Positions 5,590 to 5,791 of a stretch of DNA of 5,791 nt are shown in pieces (position 1 is the first letter of the stretch; every line of letters begins with the position of its first letter). A program made the position numbers and the translations under genes. Origin of the DNA: Brachyspira catarrhinii (GTDB taxonomy: Bacteria > Spirochaetota > Brachyspiria > Brachyspirales > Brachyspiraceae); NCBI RefSeq assembly GCF_005518285.1, contig NZ_SJDU01000138.1:1-5791 (forward strand). The letters are read 5' to 3'. Below the pieces are notes generated by a model. The model made no database searches. It worked only from the letters and a program-made list of their open reading frames with translations, and was not told the DNA's origin.

Positions 5590-5601
5590 AGGAGATTAAA
5601 A

Positions 5602-5791
5602 ATGAATTTTAATTTTTATATGCCAAGCAGAGTTATATTTGGAAAAGGCAGTTTAAATAATCTGCATAAACAAAAATTGCCGGGCAAAAAAGCTTTAATA
5701 GTAACTGGAGGAACTTCGATAAAAAAATTCGGTTATTTGAAAAGATTGGAAGAACAACTCGACAAATCGAATATATCGCATGTTTTATTCG
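5602..5791 (+). CDS. Iron-containing alcohol dehydrogenase, N-terminal part (runs off window)
   Basis: Sixty-three complete codons are present before the window ends. The ATG at 5602 follows AGGAG (5590-5594) by 7 nt. The opening MNFNFYMPSRVIFGKGSLNN is the classic start of group III (iron-activated) alcohol dehydrogenases such as butanol or 1,3-propanediol dehydrogenases: a short beta strand, then F-G-K-G. Residues 29-37 (KKALIVTGG) are the first strand and glycine turn of the NAD(P)-binding domain. The metal-binding Asp and His residues lie beyond the edge, so substrate and cofactor preference cannot be judged. It would act in the cytoplasm, reducing aldehydes to alcohols or the reverse. 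It is transcribed away from the PepSY-like gene, and no operator like the regulator's is visible upstream. Confidence 0.88.
   Translation, partial: MNFNFYMPSRVIFGKGSLNNLHKQKLPGKKALIVTGGTSIKKFGYLKRLEEQLDKSNISHVLF

Noticed and set aside
5259..5601. Alcohol dehydrogenase as a direct target of the AdhR-like regulator
   Set aside because: AdhR relatives often control dehydrogenases, so I looked for TTAAAG-N4-CTTTAA or a 19-bp-spaced promoter upstream of 5602 and found neither.
1..5791. CRISPR array, tRNA, rRNA, insertion sequence or phage genes
   Set aside because: No regularly spaced repeats, tRNA-like cloverleaf, transposase or phage proteins were seen on either strand.

Overview
The window is very A+T-rich, above all between genes. 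Genes are preceded by strong GGAG/GGAGG ribosome binding sites. The gene content is that of a double-membrane bacterium: an RND exporter, a lipoprotein and an exported periplasmic protein. The style resembles intestinal spirochaetes of the Brachyspira type (low GC, long A/T spacers, PepSY-like proteins, iron alcohol dehydrogenases). That assignment is an inference from style, not from a marker gene.

Layout: 1-277 is intergenic DNA with a GC-richer island flanked by an imperfect direct repeat. 278-772 (+) is a small lipoprotein whose C-terminus looks like the zinc module of Ada. Its stop codon lies 5 bp from that of the convergent gene 778-3924 (-), an RND efflux pump of the HAE1 type, 1048 aa. 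Upstream of the pump, on the same strand, is 4177-4554 (-), a MerR-family regulator of the AdhR/NmlR type with a cysteine at position 52. Then come 4759-5193 (-), a secreted PepSY-like protein with its own terminator and consensus promoter, and 5602-5791 (+), the start of an iron-containing alcohol dehydrogenase that runs off the window.

The most interesting unit is the regulator-pump pair. Two nearly identical 40-bp segments (36/40 identical) lie upstream of the regulator and of the pump. Each contains TTGACT, a 19-bp spacer and TATAAT on the minus strand, with an inverted repeat of the form TTAAAG-N4-CTTTAA filling the spacer. The over-long spacer with a central dyad is the hallmark of MerR-activated promoters, and the dyad matches the operator I recall for Bacillus AdhR. 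The prediction is an autoregulated, thiol/electrophile- or aldehyde-responsive regulator that switches on a lone RND exporter. No membrane-fusion adaptor or outer-membrane channel gene is in the window, so the pump would have to borrow partners encoded elsewhere.
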